The position numbers and the translations under genes were made by a program. Source: Parachlorella kessleri (taxonomy: Eukaryota > Chlorophyta > Trebouxiophyceae > Chlorellales > Chlorellaceae). From it: a stretch of 23,236 nt of DNA. Positions 20,287 through 23,236 of this stretch are shown here, piece by piece. The stretch is taken from assembly GCA_001598975.1 (NCBI GenBank), contig BBXU01000949.1, positions 1-23,236 of the forward strand, in the 5' to 3' direction. The notes below the pieces were generated by a model. The model worked only from the letters and a program-made list of their open reading frames with translations, searched no databases and was not told the DNA's origin. Position 1 is the stretch's first letter. Each line of letters starts with the position of its first letter.

Positions 20287-21778
20287 GTTGATGGTCCCAG
20301 GTCCTCGAAAGCCCTGAGTCTTAATACAGAGAGAGTGATTATGTTACCAGGGTAGGGTACCACAGGAGCCTGAAGCTGCTTGTGGGAGCCCTAGGGCAAA
20401 AGATCATTGCCGAGGGATCAGCAATTGTGTCCACGGTCGAGTATAATGAGTCTCTGTGCTGCAGCGTATCGTCTAAGAGCACTAGCTCAGAGGCAAACAA
20501 CCGACTGTGCCGCTACTTTTCGCTCCTGCGCGCTGCCATGAGCACCGCATGCATTTCTTGCAGGAGAACACCGCGGCTTTGACACCGCGCTCCCCCTGCA
20601 TAAATGATGTACTGAAACTCCGAAAGCTGACTGAATTGCCGTTCCACCCATCGCTGGGTCACCACCACCGGTCCAGGAAGCTTGACAGTGCAGCATGCTA
20701 AGCCTCCAGCCCAGGTAGGCTTTACCCATCCCCGCCTTGTCACAATGAGATATCCTGGACCCGCCTCACCAAACCCTCAACGCCTAACACACACTGCATA
20801 TCATACTTATGAGATGGTATCAGTGACTGCTGTGGAATTCCAACCTACGCCGAGCACTCCTCTGCCGCACGCCCTGTGGGCCAACAGAAAGGGATGTCGT
20901 TGCCCCGCCTCCTCCTACCTTGTTGCGGTGCTGCATTCCCACGTAAGGTCCGCCGCCCCTTTTAGCTGCACAAGGTGCTCCTCCGTTGCCAAAGCTGCTG
21001 CAATGCCTGCATCAGGCCAGACCACTTGAGGGGTTGGGATTGGCGGGCACTTTGGGAGCACCAGCGCTAGCCAGGACATTGCCCCCAGCTTGGCTAACCA
21101 GCGGTGAGGGAGGGCAGGACGGCAAGCCCTGGCGCTGCAGGCGCTGAAGGGTTTGCAGTCTTCCTGATTCCTGGGTCAACAGGCGCCTGAAACTGGTGCA
21201 CCTAATTTCACGACTCACGAAGTGCTGGCTTGGCAGTTTACATGATTTGGTTGGTTTGACCTCAGCAGCGCATAGAAACTGAGCAGGTGCCCAGGAAGAA
21301 TGACACAGGCAAAGAGAATGGAGCACATGTCAGCGCTCCTGGGAAGCTGTACCATGCATAAGAACCTCCAACGCAAATTATACGCATAACTGTTACGCAA
21401 TACCAAACCGAGGCTTAGATAACAGTACATACCGCTAAAATGGTACACACCAACAAGGAGGAACCCTAGTCTCTAACTGCAAGCTGCAACTGCTCCACAG
21501 CCTGTACCATGAGGAAACACGAAATCACTCTGCTGCGTTACTTTGTGGGTGTGGCGCTGCGGTCCACATGCACCTGCTGGCAACACTGTGGCTGGCACCG
21601 GTCTATTCTCCCTCTCAATTCTCCCTCTCCCGTCTTTGTAGAAGACTAAAACCCTGCTCCTAAACTGCTACTGCACGCCTAGGCTCATCTAGGGCTCCAA
21701 CTGCCACGATCACCGGTGGAAGGGGGATACAGACGTCACCCACGCTGCCAGGCCACAAACGTCCAGCTGCACGGCTCC
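20287..21778. other. Unassigned interval with possible minus-strand exons
   Basis: This 1.5-kb stretch lies between the channel start codon and the stop of the repeat-protein gene. It should include the channel promoter and 5' UTR and the repeat gene's 3' UTR. Two minus-strand frames have protein-like composition. One is at about 20513-20710, containing KLPGPVVVTQRWVERQF and YIIYAGGARCQSRGVLLQ, with a stop at its end. The other is at about 21012-21230, containing RRLLTQESGRLQTLQRLQRQ. I recognise neither and could not join them, so no gene is called. Confidence 0.4.
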
Positions 21779-23236
21779 TTAACGGCCAATGTTGATGGCG
21801 GCATCATTGGTCTGCAGCAGGACAAACTAGGGGTCACGTCAGGCCAGTTGAGTCTAAGCAGCGAGCTGTCTTGCTCAACCATCTGGGGGTATTCAATTGG
21901 GCAGAGCCTTGCGCCGAACCTTACTGAGAGGAGCTCAACTTGGGCAAGGCACCCTGCCCGCCCCAGAGCAATCACAAACAGGCACCAGTCACGCAAGAGA
22001 GCACCGGACACATGAGGCACCGGCTATGTCAGCAACATCGAAAAGCACCGAGCTACAGATGATGATGGGCGCCCTGCTGCTTGCCAATGGCCCCCAGTGC
22101 TCACCGCTGCGTTGGTACCAATGACGGCGTTGTTGTTGGCCTGAGCCGCCTGGTTGATCACGGCATTGATGTTGGCGAAAGGGTCGGGGCTAGGGCTGGC
22201 TGCTGCACAAGAGCAAGGCAACACACGGTGAGCATCGGAACTAGCTGTCAGGCGCCGGGTGTGGAACGGCAAGCCGACTAGCTGGGATTTCCATGCCTGG
22301 GGTTGAGGCATATTATAAGGAACAACCCTCCGGAGGGTGCGGCAGACCACGGGCAGAGGCATACCAGCAAGCATCAGCAATCTGTCTCTCACCCAGCAGG
22401 CGCTTGCCGGTGCCAATGTTGATGGCGGCATCATTTGTCTGCAGCAGCACAGACAAGGTGTTATGTCGAGCCCCATGGACTAAAGTTACCTGGCGTGTTG
22501 CTCACCCATCTGAGGGTGATCCACTGGACAGAGTCCTTGCCAGAGTTACAGGTGACGGGCGCCCTACCACTCCCCAGAGGTGCACAGTGCTCACCGCCGC
22601 GTTGGTGCCGATGACGCCATTATTGTTTGCCTGGGCAGCCTGGTTGATCATGGCGTTGATGTTGGCGAAAGGGTCGGGGCTGGGGCTGGCTGCTGAACGA
22701 AAGCAGGCAGCACGCATGGTCAGCAGTGGAACTCGTTGTAAAGCTTTGGGTGTGGGCTGGCATGGACTGGGGTAGAGGCATATGAGGTGCTACCCATCGT
22801 GCAGCAGACCGGCGGAGGAGGCACACATCAGGGGGCACCAGCAAGCCGTCAACTCACCCAGCAGCAGGCGCTTGCCGGTGCCGATGTTGATGGCGGCATC
22901 ATTTGTCTGCAGCAACACAAACAAGGTCAGATGTCAAGCTCAATTACAGCCAAGCAGCCAGGTGGATTGCTGTTGGACCATCTGAGGGTGCACACCAGGC
23001 AGACCCTTGCATTACCACAAAACCTGCACACCCGGAGCAATCACACACAGGTACCAGCTACACAGAAGAGCACCAGGCACATCGGGCATTGGGAGCGAGT
23101 ACCAAGTTAGACAACACTAAGCTACAAGTGACGAGTGCCCTGCCTTTCCTCAAAGGTCTCAGTGCTCACCGCTGTGTTGGTGCCGATGACGGCGTTGTTG
23201 TTGGCCTGGGCCGCCTGGTTGATCATGGCGTTGATG
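21779..23236 (-). CDS. Repeat protein built from tandem exon pairs (C-terminal part; 5' end beyond right edge)
   Basis: Six minus-strand exons alternate between two kinds. B exons are 23236-23170 (cut by the edge), 22692-22595 and 22202-22105. A exons are 22906-22858, 22438-22393 and 21811-21779. A exons encode TNDAAINIGTGKRLL, one copy with an extra Leu. B exons encode a Pro/Ser start (SPSPDPFANIN) and an Asn/Ala-rich part (NQAAQANNN, VIGTNAA). Each A-B pair makes about 47 residues. A exons run phase 0 to 1 and B exons phase 1 to 0, so a pair can be added without breaking the frame. The last A exon is cut short by a stop after NIGR. All junctions are GT-AG, with conserved GTGAG donors. I do not know this family. 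The beginning of the protein is outside the window, so a signal peptide cannot be judged. Confidence 0.8.
21812..23169. repeat. Tandem segmental duplication covering exons and introns of the repeat gene
   Basis: Not only the exons but also the introns repeat. The introns after each B exon share blocks such as CCATCTGAGGGTG (22505, 22979; variant at 21880), ACAGGTACCAG / ACAGGCACCAG (23046, 21977) and a shared end ..AGTGCTCACC (22097, 22587, 23161). The introns after A exons share a CTGGGGT-GAGGCATA block (22300, 22768) and a GCAGACC-GG block. Donor-to-donor spacing of B exons is 575 and 490 bp; A-exon start spacing is 468 and 627 bp. The middle B-to-A intron is shorter (156 nt against 263 and 293 nt), lacking an internal block. 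Confidence 0.85.

Noticed and set aside
1..23236. Transposons, CRISPR arrays, tRNA and rRNA genes
   Set aside because: I looked for terminal repeats, reverse transcriptase or transposase motifs, spacer-repeat arrays and tRNA box elements and saw none; a covariance-model search would be needed to exclude small RNAs.

Overview
The window is nuclear DNA of a green alga. The genes are intron-dense, with short exons joined at GT-AG and a few GC-AG sites. The recognisable proteins are closest to land-plant and chlorophyte families: an FdC2-type plastid ferredoxin, the plant form of the STEEP1/UPF0428 family, and a SKOR/GORK-type K+ channel. TGTAA motifs downstream of stops and CAG/CTG microsatellites also fit a chlorophyte. 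A trebouxiophyte is my guess, not something I could prove. All gene models were spliced by hand from reading frame, splice sites and remembered family similarity, with no database search.

Layout. (1) 48-2059 (-), perhaps starting near 2637: C-terminal part of a secreted trypsin-like protease of the lysyl-endopeptidase type; its 3' end runs off the left edge. (2) 2060-3887: mostly unassigned, with one candidate upstream protease exon. (3) 3888-5003 (+): three-exon FdC2-type ferredoxin. (4) 5652-8069 (-): five-exon F-box/leucine-rich-repeat protein, convergent with the ferredoxin. (5) 8070-9285: spacer holding a long open minus-strand frame of unknown identity. (6) 9286-10956 (+): six-exon STEEP1 homologue that lacks most of the expected zinc cysteines. 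(7) 10957-12150: convergent noncoding spacer. (8) 12151-20286 (-): 21-exon, 931-residue SKOR/GORK-like channel (six membrane segments, C-linker, cyclic-nucleotide-binding fold, ankyrin repeats) whose pore reads TVDLGG where TVGYGD is expected. (9) 20287-21778: unassigned, with possible exons. (10) 21779-23236 (-), running off the right edge: 3' end of a gene built from tandemly duplicated exon pairs encoding an Ala/Asn-rich repeat that carries a Gly-Lys-Arg motif in each complete copy.

The genes are unrelated neighbours, not an operon. The most unusual items are the altered channel pore and the exon-pair repeat gene, which could encode a multi-copy peptide precursor.
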